Shown: positions 9,486 to 19,347, numbered from the stretch's first letter. The stretch: 64,000 bases of DNA from Sinorhizobium fredii USDA 257 (GCF_000265205.3 NT_187163.1:124001-188000), one strand, 5' to 3'. Notes: generated by a model not told the origin, from the sequence alone. Numbers and translations are program-made.

Positions 9486-9980
9486 TCACCAGGTCAATGC
9501 CTCGGCGGTGAGCCGCCGCTCATTCACTTGAATTCTCGAAATCGTTCTGTCAGCAAAGAAGAGCACACGATCGGCGACCGCCTGAATGCTTGCGTTGTGG
9601 GTAATGATGAGCGTCGTGGTGCCAAGCTGGGTGTTGACGTTGATCAGCGCGTCGATCACGCGGATCCCAGTCTTGGAATCCAGTGCGCCCGCCGGTTCGT
9701 CGTAGAGCAATACCTCCGGGCGTTTGGCTATCGCCCGCGCAATGGCCACCCGCTGCTGTTCTCCCCCCGAGAGCTGTGCGGGAAAGTGGTTTCGCCGGGC
9801 ATCGAGTCCAACGGGCGCCAGCGCCTCGTGAGGCTGGATGGGGTTGGGCGAAATCTCGGTGACGAGGGCGACGCTTTCGTAAACGGTCAGGAGACTGAGA
9901 TCACGCAGTGCCTGCACGGCAACTTCGCCGGTCAGGCAGGTTCTCGCGAGGGACCGCGCGCGAAATATCGTCTCCGTCAT
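9486..9980 (-). pseudogene. ABC transporter ATP-binding protein lacking Walker A (internal deletion)
   Basis: The ATPase of the efflux operon, only 164 residues against about 230 usual. The N-terminal beta strand (VQALRDLSL) runs straight into LTVYESVALV, which in relatives follows the Q-loop. The stretch holding the Walker A (GxxGxGKS) and Q-loop, about 60-65 residues, is missing without loss of frame. The remaining motifs are intact: signature LSGGEQQRVAIARA, Walker B VLLYDEPAGALD and switch His in IITHNAS. Without Walker A it cannot bind ATP normally, so the exporter should be inactive unless another ATPase serves it. Confidence 0.8.
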
Positions 9981-10037
9981 TGTCTCCTCCGCGGGCGCGC
10001 GGGACGCAGGAGCGGTCGCCTTAATCCCGCATGCGCC

Positions 10038-10292
10038 TCAGCGGACCTCGGGTGCACCGCGGTGCGACAGACCGCGCTTGTGTGCGCCATGGCCGCCATG
10101 ACCATGATGAAAAATATGCAGCAGGGGACAGGCAAGGACGAGCAGATAAGGAAGAAAGCCGAGGGCGTGCACGCGATGCTCGGAGACGAGAAGAAATCCG
10201 CCGATCAGTAGAAAACCGATCAGCACGATCCCTGTCTTGGAGCGCCAGAAGCCTGCAGGCTCCGCAACATCTCTCTCATGTTCGCCGTGCAA
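10038..10292 (-). CDS. Small His-rich membrane protein (DUF2933-like)
   Basis: An 84-residue protein with two closely spaced hydrophobic segments (IVLIGFLLIGGFLLV and LGFLPYLLVLACPLLHIF) and a His/Gly-rich end (HHGHGGHGAH). This pattern is that of the DUF2933 family, small membrane proteins often found near metal-resistance genes. Translation appears to start at TTG (10292), since a stop lies just upstream in frame. It lies between the efflux operon and the LTXXQ gene, both possible metal or envelope stress functions. Confidence 0.65.
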   Translation of the reverse strand: MHGEHERDVAEPAGFWRSKTGIVLIGFLLIGGFLLVSEHRVHALGFLPYLLVLACPLLHIFHHGHGGHGAHKRGLSHRGAPEVR

Positions 10293-10336
10293 ACCGGCGT
10301 TGGCTGCCGCCGCTGCTCATACGAATGGTCTCCCTC

Positions 10337-10972
10337 TTACATCATGCCCATCATCGGAGGCACGAGCAGTCTGTCAGCCTTCTGTTTCTGCGCTCCATCG
10401 AACGACTGATAGAGAGGCGCGAGAACAGCCTTCAACTTGCGCACGCTTTCGAGGCGGCTGTTCAGAATGCCTTCCCTGACTTCGATGCGCTGCAGTGGGG
10501 TCGCGGCGGCACCGCCCTGGTCGCTCATAGCGCCCGGCATCTGCATCATGCCGTCCGGCAAGCCGCCGACATTGGCGCGCAGAACCTCGGTGAAGGCGTT
10601 CCAAGACGCCTCCTGCTGAGGCGTTACCTTGAGTTCCGTCTTCAGGAACGCGATACGTCCCTCAATGTGTTCGGGGGCCATCATCTGGGCCATCGCACTC
10701 ATGCCGGTCTGCCCCGCAGATGCTTGGCCGCCCATCATGCCCATGGGGTCTTGTCCGCCGGCCATCATCCGCATCATGCCGGCCATCATGTCACCGCACA
10801 TCATGCCACCTGGCATCCCGGCGACCGGATTTGCGGCGGGAACCGCCGGCTGCACAGCTTCTTCGCTGATCTGCCCGGCTGTGGCCTCGGGATGGTGCGC
10901 GTCTTTTGCAAAGCCTGGCGTGCCAAGCATAAGCATTGTGCTCGCCAGCAGGATCGTCCGCAGTGTCGCCAT
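10337..10972 (-). CDS. Periplasmic LTXXQ/Spy-like, Met-rich protein
   Basis: A 211-residue secreted protein. The start at 10972 has a strong ribosome-binding site (GGAGAGG) and begins a signal peptide (LRTILLASTMLMLGTPGFA). A Met/Gly-rich region follows (GGMMCGDMMAGMMRMMAGG), then helical segments with LKVTPQQEASWNAF, the LTXXQ-type motif of Spy/CpxP proteins. The methionine clusters suggest metal (Cu or Ag) binding or sensing. A FixK-type box (TTGAC-GCAG-ATCAA) lies 64 bases upstream. Role inferred: periplasmic chaperone or metal buffer under stress. Confidence 0.75.
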   Translation of the reverse strand: MATLRTILLASTMLMLGTPGFAKDAHHPEATAGQISEEAVQPAVPAANPVAGMPGGMMCGDMMAGMMRMMAGGQDPMGMMGGQASAGQTGMSAMAQMMAPEHIEGRIAFLKTELKVTPQQEASWNAFTEVLRANVGGLPDGMMQMPGAMSDQGGAAATPLQRIEVREGILNSRLESVRKLKAVLAPLYQSFDGAQKQKADRLLVPPMMGMM

Positions 10973-11035
10973 TTCGCCTCTCCTAACCTTCGGTAAAGGA
11001 CTTCCTTCAAGGTACGACGTCTGGGACGATCTACA

Positions 11036-11049
11036 TTGACGCAGATCAA
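11036..11049 (-). promoter_or_regulatory. FixK/FNR-type box upstream of the LTXXQ gene
   Basis: TTGAC-GCAG-ATCAA on the plus strand (TTGAT-CTGC-GTCAA on the minus strand), one base from consensus, 64-77 bases before the LTXXQ start codon. It also falls just past the phosphoketolase stop codon. Confidence 0.5.
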
Positions 11050-11065
11050 GTTCTCCAAGCATCCG

Positions 11066-13441
11066 TCACTGCGCGTCAGCGGCGGATGCCAACCATCGCC
11101 AGCTCCGTATCTCCGGCAAGTCCTCGCCATTGTCGCGGATGTAGGCATCATGTTCCGCGAGCTTGCTTTCGACGAAACGGGCGAAGCCTTCTCGCGCCGC
11201 TGCGAGCGACGGCACGCGCTCGACCACCGCCTCGGCGAGATGGAAACGATCAAGCCTATTGAGAACGGCCATGTCGAACGGGGTCGTAGTCGTGCCTTCC
11301 TCCTGGTAGCCATGGACATGGAAGTTGGCGTGGTTGGCGCGGCGATAGGTCAACCGGTGAATGAGCGCGGGATAGCCGTGATAGGCGAAGATCACCGGCT
11401 TGTCGGTCGTGAACATCCGATCGAATGCATCGTCCGCAATGCCGTGAGGATGCTGGCTGGGCGCCTGCAGCGCCATCAGGTCGACGACGTTGACGACGCG
11501 CAGCCGCAGCGAAGGAAATGTTTCGCGCAGGATCATCACGGCCGCAAGCGCCTCCATGGTCGGCACATCGCCGGCGCAGGCGACCACCGCATCGGGGTCG
11601 TGTTCGTCATTGGACGCCCACTCCCACACGCCAAGGCCGGTCCGGCAATGCGCGACGGCCGCGTCGATGTCCATCCACTGCAACTGCGGCTGTTTGCCTG
11701 CGACGATCACGTTGACGTAGTCGCGGCTCCTCACGCAGTGATCGACCACCGAGAGAAGCGAGTTCGCATCCGGCGGCAGATAGATGCGGATGATGTCGGC
11801 CTTCTTGTTGGCCACATGATCGATGAAACCGGGATCCTGATGCGAAAAGCCATTGTGGTCCTGCCGCCAGACATGCGAGGTCAGCAGGTAGGTGAGCGAC
11901 GCGATCGGCCTTCGCCAGGGAATCTCGCGGCAGACCTTCAGCCATTTTGCGTGCTGGTTGAACATCGAGTCGACGATATGGATGAAGGCTTCGTAGCAGG
12001 AGAAGAAGCCGTGCCGACCTGTCAGCAGATAGCCCTCCAGCCAGCCTTGGCAGAGATGTTCGCTCAGCACCTCCATGACACGGCCGTCGGGCGATAACTG
12101 CGTGTCGCTCTCGAGGATCTCGCCCATGAAGGCGCGATCTGTCGCCTCGAAGACGGACGACAGCCGGTTCGATTCGGTTTCGTCGGGCCCGAAGATGCGG
12201 AAGTTCCGGTCTTCCGCGTTGAGTTTCAGAACGTCGCGGAGGTAATGGCCGGCGACGCGGGTCGACTCCGCGGTCTGGGTGCCCGGAATGTCGATCTCCA
12301 CCGCGTATCGACGGAAATCCGGCAGATCGAGGTCTTTGAGGAGAAGGCCGCCATTGGCGTTCGGATTGCCTCCCATGCGGCGTTCGCCCTTTGGCGCGAG
12401 GTCCTTTAGGTCGGGACGAAGCCTGCCATCCTCATTGAACAGTTCTGAGGGCCGATAGCTCTTCAGCCACCCTTCGAGGATGTCGAGATGTTCCGGCACG
12501 TCCGCGAGCTTTGCGAGCGGCACCTGATGCGAACGCCAGGAACCTTCGGTCTTGTTGCCGTCGACCTCGCGCGGCCCGGTCCAGCCCTTCGGCGATCGGA
12601 AGATGATCATGGGCCAGGCAGGGCGGTCGGAAAATCCGGCGCTGCGGGCTTGCCGCTGGATCTCGGCAATCTTTCCGTGGGCCTTGTCGAGCGCTGCCGC
12701 CATAAGCTGGTGCATCTGTCGCGGATCCGCGCCCTCGACGAACAGCGGTTTGTAGCCGTAGCCCCTGAACAGCGCCTCCAGTTCCTCATGGCTGATGCGG
12801 GCGAGAACGGTTGGATTGGCGATCTTGTAGCCGTTGAGATGCAGGATCGGGAGAACGGCTCCATCTCGTGCCGGGTTGAGGAATTTGTTCGAGTGCCAGC
12901 TCGTCGCGAGCGCTCCCGTCTCTGCCTCTCCGTCGCCGACGACGCAGGCAGCGATCAGGTCAGGATTGTCGAAGACCGCGCCGTAAGCATGCATAAGGCA
13001 GTAGCCGAGCTCGCCGCCTTCGTTGATCGAACCCGGCACCTCGGCCGCCACATGGCTCGGAATACCTCCCGGATAGGAGAATTGCGTGAAGAGCTTCCTA
13101 AGACCGGCCTCGTCCTCCCCAACGTCCGGATAGAGCTCGGAGTAGGTTCCCTCGAGATAGGTGTTCGCCACAAGGGCAGGGCCTCCGTGCCCCGGCCCGG
13201 TGACATAGATCATGTTGAGGTCATGCACCTGAATCAGCCGATTGAGGTGGACATAGAGGAAATTCAAGCCCGGTGTGGTCCCCCAGTGGCCGAGCAGGCG
13301 CGGCTTCACATGCGCAAGCGTGAGCTTCTGCTTCAGAAGCGGGTTGGCGCGAAGATAGATCTGGCCGACCGAAAGATAGTTTGCGGCGCGCCAATAGGCG
13401 TCGATCCGGTCCAGAAGGTCGGGCGAAAGGCTATCGGTCAT
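11066..13441 (-). CDS. xfp: Xylulose-5-phosphate/fructose-6-phosphate phosphoketolase
   Basis: A 791-residue thiamine-diphosphate enzyme that splits xylulose-5-P (or fructose-6-P) with phosphate into acetyl-phosphate and glyceraldehyde-3-P (or erythrose-4-P). Length is normal for the family. Signature patterns are present: [18 protein letters not shown] and GPGHGGPA near the N-terminus, EGGELGY, the thiamine-diphosphate/metal motif GDGEAETG, and [12 protein letters not shown] in the second half. It gives ATP through acetate kinase when respiration is limited, which fits the surrounding FixK-type boxes. No ackA or pta gene is next to it; only a short unrecognised open stretch lies upstream. 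Confidence 0.93.
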   Translation of the reverse strand: MTDSLSPDLLDRIDAYWRAANYLSVGQIYLRANPLLKQKLTLAHVKPRLLGHWGTTPGLNFLYVHLNRLIQVHDLNMIYVTGPGHGGPALVANTYLEGTYSELYPDVGEDEAGLRKLFTQFSYPGGIPSHVAAEVPGSINEGGELGYCLMHAYGAVFDNPDLIAACVVGDGEAETGALATSWHSNKFLNPARDGAVLPILHLNGYKIANPTVLARISHEELEALFRGYGYKPLFVEGADPRQMHQLMAAALDKAHGKIAEIQRQARSAGFSDRPAWPMIIFRSPKGWTGPREVDGNKTEGSWRSHQVPLAKLADVPEHLDILEGWLKSYRPSELFNEDGRLRPDLKDLAPKGERRMGGNPNANGGLLLKDLDLPDFRRYAVEIDIPGTQTAESTRVAGHYLRDVLKLNAEDRNFRIFGPDETESNRLSSVFEATDRAFMGEILESDTQLSPDGRVMEVLSEHLCQGWLEGYLLTGRHGFFSCYEAFIHIVDSMFNQHAKWLKVCREIPWRRPIASLTYLLTSHVWRQDHNGFSHQDPGFIDHVANKKADIIRIYLPPDANSLLSVVDHCVRSRDYVNVIVAGKQPQLQWMDIDAAVAHCRTGLGVWEWASNDEHDPDAVVACAGDVPTMEALAAVMILRETFPSLRLRVVNVVDLMALQAPSQHPHGIADDAFDRMFTTDKPVIFAYHGYPALIHRLTYRRANHANFHVHGYQEEGTTTTPFDMAVLNRLDRFHLAEAVVERVPSLAAAREGFARFVESKLAEHDAYIRDNGEDLPEIRSWRWLASAADAQ

Positions 13442-13661
13442 CGGGAGAGCTCCTGGCTTGGGGTTTCGGTGACGGCGCCTGCAAAGATGATCGGTTCATC
13501 TGCCGCGGTCACTCGGACCTCGATCATCCTGAGTGGCGGCTCGCCCAGTATAAATCTTCGGATGACAAGCGGACGGATGACCTGCCGGGCGACGCAATTG
13601 CCATTTACTGTGGTGGGCAGTACCGGCTAAAACCACACCCGCAGCATCGTCGATTAGGCGC

Positions 13662-14318
13662 TCAGGTAGCGATAATACGCAACTTGTTCCTGACGCCCCC
13701 CGCACCGCTGATCGTCTGGGCAGCCACTCGGGCCGCCTCGCGTTCCGCTTCGCTTTCGACCTGCCCCCACAAGCTGACGGTTCCATTCTCGACAGTCACC
13801 TCGACTGCCCCTCCGTCGAGCCCGAGATCGGAACAAAGCCGCGCCAGGACGGCACGCCGCATCGCCTCGTCACCTCCGGCTATCGCATCAGGCACGGCGG
13901 CAGCGATCGCCCGAAGAATGTCGCTTCGGCTTATGATGCCGACCATCTCTTCAGCTCGCATGACTGGAATCCGCTTGATCTGGTTGGCAGCCATTATCGC
14001 GCCGATGCGGCCGAGAGGCGCGTCTTCATCAACCGTGACGACACGCTGGGTCATCACGTCACCGACGCGCCAGCTATGTGTCTTGGTGAAGGCCTCCGGT
14101 TCGGCTTTGTCTCGGATGGCGCTCGGCCATGCTGCCGATCCCAGCTCTGCACGCCGCAACAAATCGCCCTCCGACAAAATGCCAACCAACTTGCGGTCGT
14201 CGTCGCATACAGGCAGTCCGCTTATTCGATTTTCGAGCATAGTAAGTGCAGCATGGCTTATACTGTGCTCGGGACTTACCGAAAGCACCTTCTTGGTCAT
14301 GATGTCTTTGGCCAGCAT
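13662..14318 (-). CDS. CBS-domain pair with C-terminal BON domain
   Basis: A 218-residue protein. Two CBS domains (residues ~1-60, MTKKVLSVSPEHSI and GLPVCDDDRKLVGILSEGDL; ~85-145, MTQRVVTVDEDAPL and IPVMRAEEMVGIISRSDIL) are followed by a BON domain (VTVENGTVSLWGQVESEAE). CBS pairs bind adenine nucleotides and sense energy state; BON is a small lipid- or ligand-binding module. A perfect TTGAT-CCCG-ATCAA box sits 55-68 bases before the start, so expression is probably under FixK/FNR control at low oxygen. Confidence 0.85.
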   Translation of the reverse strand: MLAKDIMTKKVLSVSPEHSISHAALTMLENRISGLPVCDDDRKLVGILSEGDLLRRAELGSAAWPSAIRDKAEPEAFTKTHSWRVGDVMTQRVVTVDEDAPLGRIGAIMAANQIKRIPVMRAEEMVGIISRSDILRAIAAAVPDAIAGGDEAMRRAVLARLCSDLGLDGGAVEVTVENGTVSLWGQVESEAEREAARVAAQTISGAGGVRNKLRIIAT

Positions 14319-14372
14319 CGCATCAAACTCCCATGTCGCCTCGCAGCATACGCCTTCCGGCGCAGCGGGCGA

Positions 14373-14386
14373 TTGATCCCGATCAA
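14373..14386 (-). promoter_or_regulatory. Perfect FixK/FNR box upstream of the CBS-BON gene
   Basis: TTGAT-CCCG-ATCAA, a full consensus palindrome centred ~61 bases upstream of the CBS-BON start. A transcript starting ~41 bases downstream of the centre (near 14338) would suit class II activation. Confidence 0.75.
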
Positions 14387-14485
14387 AGAATTGGCGGCCG
14401 TAATGATAAGATCAGCACCGTGCAGCGTTGTCCCGGCGCACCCCTCCTGACGAGGCATTATCAAACATAATTCGCCGCTGCGGGT

Positions 14486-14499
14486 TTGATCTCGCTCAA
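14486..14499. promoter_or_regulatory. Second FixK/FNR-like half-conserved box
   Basis: TTGAT-CTCG-CTCAA, one base off consensus, in the divergent gap between the CBS-BON gene and the small gene at 14654. It could serve either direction; spacing to both genes is long. Confidence 0.35.
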
Positions 14500-14653
14500 T
14501 GACCGATCCGCTCAGATGGAGAGAATCCAATCATGACTCGATCGCGCCCAGCCGTCCGTATAGGCAGCTTCACGCGCCTTTCGAAAACGGATGCCGCGGG
14601 GCGGAAATAACAGAGGCGACGCCGCCAAAGCCGGATCTTTGAGGAGAACGGCC

Positions 14654-14848
14654 ATGTTGCATTCGAGAGGTTGCAGGTCCGAAGCGACCGCAGTTGTTCT
14701 GGCGCGCGACTATCGGTCGGTATGGCGGCAATGCCTGCTGACGCTCCTCGCCATCGCCTTCATGACCGCGGTCACGACATCTTACGCCTCGGCAGCGTCC
14801 GAAGATGAGAACATCAGCATACGAGATGAGGCACGGGCAACCGTTTGA
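14654..14848 (+). CDS. Small protein with signal-like N-terminus, unknown function
   Basis: A 64-residue frame with a strong ribosome-binding site (GAGGAGA, 8 bases before the ATG). After a 25-residue charged stretch comes a hydrophobic segment (CLLTLLAIAFMTAVTTSYASA), which could be a signal or a single membrane helix, then an acidic tail. It ends 8 bases before the UbiB-type gene, suggesting cotranscription. I do not recognise the family. It could be a real small membrane protein or the fragment of a longer one. Confidence 0.45.
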   Translation: MLHSRGCRSEATAVVLARDYRSVWRQCLLTLLAIAFMTAVTTSYASAASEDENISIRDEARATV

Positions 14849-14856
14849 TATGTTAG

Positions 14857-16455
14857 ATGCCGATATTCCGTATCTTTCACATCGTCTACGTGGCCATGGC
14901 GTTCGCACTGGGAACCGCCCTGCGGGGTCTTCGCCTTCTCCCCTCGAGTCCGCCCTCCTCCGAACGATTTCGCCTCAGTCTCGAACGCCTGGGCACGACG
15001 TTTATCAAGTTCGGCCAGTCGCTCAGCATACGCCGGGACATAGTGCCAGATGACTACGTCGTCGCCTTGCAGAAATTGCAGGACCACGTCTCGGCCTTCC
15101 CGACGAGCGTCGCCGTGCAAGAGATCGAGCGCGGCCTTGGCCGGCCCGTAGCCAAGATGTTTGCCGAGTTCGAGGAGACACCGCTTGCTGCGGCGTCCGT
15201 CGCGCAGGTGCACGGCGCTCGCCTTCGGGACGGGCGGAGCGTCATCATCAAGGTTCGCCGACCCGGCCTGAAACGCCAGATCAATCAGGACATGCGTTCA
15301 CTATTCTGGCTGGCGCGCGTGGCTGCGGTGATCATTTCTCGCCTGCGCCACTATCAGCCGCTGCGCATCGTCACGGAGATATGGACTAACCTCCTAAAGG
15401 AGATCGATTTTTGCCGCGAGGCAAGAAGCATCAGGCGCTTCGTGACGGCCTTCGCCGATTGGCCCACGCTCAAGATTCCGGACGTGGTCGACGATCTGGT
15501 CTCGGAGACGGTGATCGTCCAGGAGCGAAGCCACGGCTTACGGATCGACGACGCATCCTTGAGATCGGACGGCCCTCGCCTCGCGGGAATCTTCGTCGAT
15601 GCTTACCTGCATCAGATTTTCGTGTTGGGGGTCTTTCACGGCGATCCTCATCCGGGCAATCTCTTCGTCACCGGAGACGGGCGGATCTGCCTTCACGATT
15701 TCGGAATCGTCGGATTTCTTGACCGGGCCATGCGCCGCAAGCTTGCCGCCTTTGCCATGGCCTTTGTTCGTCAGGACGCCGACTGGCTCCTCGAGGCTGC
15801 AATCGATCTCGGCATATTGGGCGGAGAACTGGACCGGAGCGAATTTCGCCGCGGCCTGGTGGAGATCATCGGCGACTATGCGGCGCTGCCGCTCAAGGAC
15901 TGGTCGCTGGCAGAGGCGTTCCTGCGCGTGACGCGACTCGGACAGGCGCAAAACGTTTTTGTCCCGCTGGACCTCCTTATCCTGATGCGGGCGATGTTTC
16001 TCGCCGAGCATACCGTCCGCATCCTCGATCCTGATTTTCAGCTTCTGGAAGCCCTGCAGACCAAGGCCCCTGGCGTATTGGAAGCGGCGATGAAGCAGGC
16101 CGATTGGGCAACCACGCTCAATCGCCTGAGGCTCGATGCAGCGGACACTGCGCGCGACCTGCCGTCGATGCTCAGCACATGGGTCCAACAGCTCGCTCGG
16201 GAAGGCAGCGGCCTGGGGCTTACTCTGCATGTGCGCGAACTCAAGGGCCTGCATGAAAAGCTTGAAAGGAGCAGCAACCGGTTCGTGCTCGGCCTCATTG
16301 CCTCAGGTCTCTTCGTGTCGGGGGCGCTGCTCATGGAAACTGCGGGACCGCGTATTTTCGGCGAGGTTCCGGTATTCGCGGCGGTCGCCTTTGCGCTCGC
16401 GCTTTGGTTCACGCTTCGCCTTCTGCGCGCGATTGCCCGCTCCGGCAGGCTCTGA
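14857..16455 (+). CDS. ABC1/UbiB (AarF)-family atypical kinase
   Basis: A 532-residue protein of the UbiB/ABC1 family, which supports ubiquinone synthesis or lipid homeostasis through an unusual ATPase/kinase fold. Visible marks are the N-terminal KxGQ element ([13 protein letters not shown]), the Ala-rich loop replacing the usual Gly-rich loop ([11 protein letters not shown]), the lysine in VIIKVRRPG, ExD in [11 protein letters not shown], the catalytic HGDPHPGN, and DFG ([10 protein letters not shown]). Two C-terminal membrane helices are seen ([17 protein letters not shown] and [15 protein letters not shown]). No ubi genes are adjacent, so this is probably a plasmid paralogue rather than the housekeeping UbiB. 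Confidence 0.88.
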   Translation: MPIFRIFHIVYVAMAFALGTALRGLRLLPSSPPSSERFRLSLERLGTTFIKFGQSLSIRRDIVPDDYVVALQKLQDHVSAFPTSVAVQEIERGLGRPVAKMFAEFEETPLAAASVAQVHGARLRDGRSVIIKVRRPGLKRQINQDMRSLFWLARVAAVIISRLRHYQPLRIVTEIWTNLLKEIDFCREARSIRRFVTAFADWPTLKIPDVVDDLVSETVIVQERSHGLRIDDASLRSDGPRLAGIFVDAYLHQIFVLGVFHGDPHPGNLFVTGDGRICLHDFGIVGFLDRAMRRKLAAFAMAFVRQDADWLLEAAIDLGILGGELDRSEFRRGLVEIIGDYAALPLKDWSLAEAFLRVTRLGQAQNVFVPLDLLILMRAMFLAEHTVRILDPDFQLLEALQTKAPGVLEAAMKQADWATTLNRLRLDAADTARDLPSMLSTWVQQLAREGSGLGLTLHVRELKGLHEKLERSSNRFVLGLIASGLFVSGALLMETAGPRIFGEVPVFAAVAFALALWFTLRLLRAIARSGRL

Positions 16456-16517
16456 AGCCCAGGCGGCAAGCGGCAGTAGAATGCGTGACGTCGGTCTTAG
16501 GCGAAAGGAGATCAGCC

Positions 16518-16695
16518 ATGCTTGCGCTGACGATATCGGACCTTATCGTAGTGGATAATCCGGTCGAGATCGTGGAACGGAAAGGCCTGGGCCACCCGGA
16601 CACGATCTGCGACACCCTTGCCGAGACGCTTTCCCGCAATCTCTGCCGTCTCTACCAGCAGCGTTTCGGCCGCATTCTCCATCACAACGTAGAAG
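16518..16695 (+). pseudogene. Truncated S-adenosylmethionine synthetase (archaeal-type MAT family), N-terminal fragment
   Basis: An ATG with AAAGGAG upstream starts a clear match to the 'archaeal-type' methionine adenosyltransferase: [21 protein letters not shown] and [10 protein letters not shown]. After HHNV the sequence departs from the family and no active-site half follows. Only about 60 of some 400 residues remain. The break at about 16695 marks the edge of the block and the start of DNA unrelated to it, so it may be a recombination junction. Confidence 0.7.
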
Positions 16696-17174
16696 TCTGT
16701 TTTCGTCCGAGCGATAGACGGACTCAACAAAGCTGCCCTTATCTGCAGAGGCGCTCTGAACCTTTGGGCAAAGATCGGCCGTCTGGGATTTTCGCGATCC
16801 CCAGAACTCGCGGACGGAGCGTCCGATCTTGCTTCATTGCTAGCGACTGCCGTTCACAGCGGCATTTCCCCAACGTAACCATCCGTGACAGAACGCGAAG
16901 ATCGCAGGTCGAGCTGAATGACTGCCTTCCTAACGTCCGTCGCCTTGAGTGGCTTCGAACCGCAGGCCCCAATTTGGATGCAGGTGGTTCGTTCGGTGCA
17001 ATGGCGGCTGAATGTGGGCAATTGCTTAACGCAGTTCCGGCGCAGAGTTTCCGGTCAAAGCTTTAGGCGGGGTGCAGACCAAAACCCCATCGCCGTCATC
17101 TCGCAAGATCATCTACGCAGGCGTAGCTGTCTTCTGGTCGTGGGCGGTAGTTGCTGACGCCGACGGAAGATGTG
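16696..17174. other. Gene-poor stretch between the broken MAT gene and virB11
   Basis: About 480 bases with no frame I can support as a gene. Short frames exist but show no family marks, and none has a convincing ribosome-binding site. No terminator, tRNA or insertion-sequence end was recognised. It is probably the remnant of a rearrangement at the end of the virB cluster. Confidence 0.5.
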
Positions 17175-18164
17175 TCAGGCTCGAAAGTAGATTTCTGTTG
17201 CTCGAAACCGACCGTCCATTCGCTTGCATTGGACAATGACGTCGATCGAGACCCTCAACAATCGATCGATGTCTTCGCGATCCAAGTTACGTCCTCCTTC
17301 GGATTCCTTCACAAGCAGCGTCAACTGTTGGAAGGCGAGCTTGGCGGAATCGGCATGCACGGTCGTTATCGATCCGGGATGGCCGGAGTTGACATTGCGG
17401 ACATAGTAGAAGGCCGTGCCATCACGTAACTCTTGCAGCAAAATGCGGTCTGGCCGCATCCGGAGACAAGATTCCAGTAGTTCTTTGGGGCGGGCACTCG
17501 AAAGTCCTTGGGCGCCTTTCGAATAGAACAGGCGCACGTGGTTGGGCTGCGGAATAACCAGCTCGGGGGTGTCCTCGATCGAAATGATCCGCTCATGCTC
17601 CGGAATATGTTTGATCAGCGCTTTCGACAGCGTCGTCTTGGCCGATCCGGTTGCGCCTGAGATGATGATATTTTTCCGTGCGATGACGGCTTCCCGCAGA
17701 AAATCCTTGAAGCGACCGGTACGGTATAGTGCCAGCAAATTCTGTTCCTGCGTCGACGCCCGGTCGTTGGTCGCCCGCGTTTCGGAGAAAAACTCCCTCT
17801 GCTCCAAGTCGTCGAGCGTGAATTCGACCGAGGATGGCTTCCGGATGGTGATGCTGACCGTGTTTCTCGTGGTGGCCGGTGGAATGACGATCTGGATTCG
17901 TTCGTCCCCCGGCAGGGTCGCCGACAGGATCGGCCGCGTTTCATCGATGGATTGGTTGGAAAAACTGGCCACGGCTCGGGCAAGGCGCATCAGTTTTTCG
18001 AAGGAAAGCTCCGGCAGATCATGGGTCCGCCACCCGCCGGCACCCTCAGTCAACACCTGCCCGGGCCGATTGACGATCACTTCGTAGAGCGACTTGTCAT
18101 CGAGGAACGGCGCGAACGGAGAGAGCAGTTCACGAACGACCGTCGCGTCGGAACCTTCGGTCAT
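17175..18164 (-). CDS. virB11: Type IV secretion ATPase VirB11
   Basis: A 329-residue traffic ATPase of the VirB11/PilT family, a hexamer on the inside of the inner membrane that powers pilus assembly and substrate switching. N-terminal domain about residues 1-150; Walker A in ISGATGSAKTTLSKAL near 165; Asp box in ISIEDTPEL; Walker B-like region LRMRPDRILLQELRDG; His box SGHPGSITTVHAD. Length is normal. It is the last gene of the virB operon and starts 10 bases after the virB10 stop. Confidence 0.92.
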   Translation of the reverse strand: MTEGSDATVVRELLSPFAPFLDDKSLYEVIVNRPGQVLTEGAGGWRTHDLPELSFEKLMRLARAVASFSNQSIDETRPILSATLPGDERIQIVIPPATTRNTVSITIRKPSSVEFTLDDLEQREFFSETRATNDRASTQEQNLLALYRTGRFKDFLREAVIARKNIIISGATGSAKTTLSKALIKHIPEHERIISIEDTPELVIPQPNHVRLFYSKGAQGLSSARPKELLESCLRMRPDRILLQELRDGTAFYYVRNVNSGHPGSITTVHADSAKLAFQQLTLLVKESEGGRNLDREDIDRLLRVSIDVIVQCKRMDGRFRATEIYFRA

Positions 18165-18174
18165 CGCCCTTACC

Positions 18175-19347
18175 CTACTTCGTCACGAGCGTTGATCGCG
18201 GGCCGAAGTCGCCGAGCACCGCCCGGTCGAGGACCTTGTTCCTCGGCTCGGTCGCCCGCAATCTATAAACACCGGAAAAGTCGAGATCGCGCGCCACGAA
18301 GATCGAGACGAGTTCACCCTGATGTTTGTTGAGCGTCGGCGGGATGTTGATCGATTGCTCGACAGCGATCGCCGCGGCCTGCTGGCCGGCGCTCGTCGTG
18401 TTCTGCGCGTCGACGTCGCTGTCCTGCAGCCGACTGTTCGCATAACTCGTGGCGTCGCCAACGATGGAAAGGAGAAGCGCACTTCCGAACCGCTCCCACC
18501 AATGCGTGTCGACATAGCCGTCTACGCCGGCGCGGCCGAGCGCATCCGTCGCCGGCGAGGCCAATGGGACGATGACGCCATTCGGGGTTTTCGCGCGGTT
18601 CCAGAGCACGAAGAGGCGCTTCTGTCCTCGCTGGAGGCCGCCGCGGTACTCGCCGAGAACTTGAGTGCCTTTTTCCATCAGCACGACCCGGCCATTATCC
18701 GAGAGGACATCCCGGTTGATAACGCAGCTGGTGAAGCCGGGCTGATCCGACGCTAGTGCCGTTTCCAGGACGCAGGGTATCGAGGTTCCCATCGCAACGA
18801 TGAAATTCCGGTTGCCGAGCGTGCCGGCGCGCGAGCCCTCAAGCCTGGTCGGTCGTAGCAACCCGTTGAACCTCTGTTCATCGACATTGGCCGTATTCGG
18901 GCCCATCATGCTTCCATCGAACGGCACGAAATTGCTGTCCGCCGAAATGGGAGGATTTTCGGTGTCACGGTGCAATGTCGCGTTTTTCTGTCCGCCGCTA
19001 TAGGCCATGACGGGCGCCCGCCGCGCCGAGTCGAGCAGTGGATCTTCCTCCTTGACCTCCTCGGTCACGATGGGGGTTGGTAGCTTCACTTCCGGCACTG
19101 GCTGAACGGGTTCCATTTTCTCCTTGGCCGGTTCGAAGTTCGTCGTTTGGCGGATGACCACCCGCTCCGGCTGGGCATTGTCCTGCCGTTTCCCTTCCCC
19201 GCTCATCGACCATAGGGCGAAGCCGACAAAGGCGACGACGGCAGCCGCAACCGCGCCGCGCTTCAGGACGGGATTGTTGTCGATCCTCCTGCCGGCAACC
19301 GTTTCGGCCCGCTCGCCGGGTATCCGGCTTTCGTCTTTCTGAACTAT
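18175..19347 (-). CDS. virB10: Type IV secretion core protein VirB10 with ATA in place of a normal start codon
   Basis: VirB10 spans the inner and outer membranes and forms the core complex with VirB7 and VirB9. The coding frame clearly extends to 19347: residues RIPGERAE, then the inner-membrane helix (AVAAAVVAFVGFALW), a Pro-rich periplasmic stretch (VQPVPEVKLPTPIV) and the C-terminal beta barrel. At 19347-19345 the codon is ATA, preceded at 5 bases by a perfect AGGAGG. No ATG, GTG or TTG occurs in frame before 19206, which lies after the helix. From ATA the protein is 390 residues, the usual length; from 19206 it is 343 and lacks its membrane anchor. Either ATA is used weakly or the gene is impaired. 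Confidence 0.85.
   Translation of the reverse strand: MVQKDESRIPGERAETVAGRRIDNNPVLKRGAVAAAVVAFVGFALWSMSGEGKRQDNAQPERVVIRQTTNFEPAKEKMEPVQPVPEVKLPTPIVTEEVKEEDPLLDSARRAPVMAYSGGQKNATLHRDTENPPISADSNFVPFDGSMMGPNTANVDEQRFNGLLRPTRLEGSRAGTLGNRNFIVAMGTSIPCVLETALASDQPGFTSCVINRDVLSDNGRVVLMEKGTQVLGEYRGGLQRGQKRLFVLWNRAKTPNGVIVPLASPATDALGRAGVDGYVDTHWWERFGSALLLSIVGDATSYANSRLQDSDVDAQNTTSAGQQAAAIAVEQSINIPPTLNKHQGELVSIFVARDLDFSGVYRLRATEPRNKVLDRAVLGDFGPRSTLVTK

Noticed and set aside
11036..13630. Two long plus-strand frames
   Set aside because: Antisense to phosphoketolase, whose motifs are complete on the minus strand.
13442..13661. Short minus-strand stretch before xfp ending ETPSQELSR, possibly the C-terminus of a lost gene
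   Set aside because: Only about 45 residues without recognisable family; not acetate kinase by its end sequence. Too little to call.
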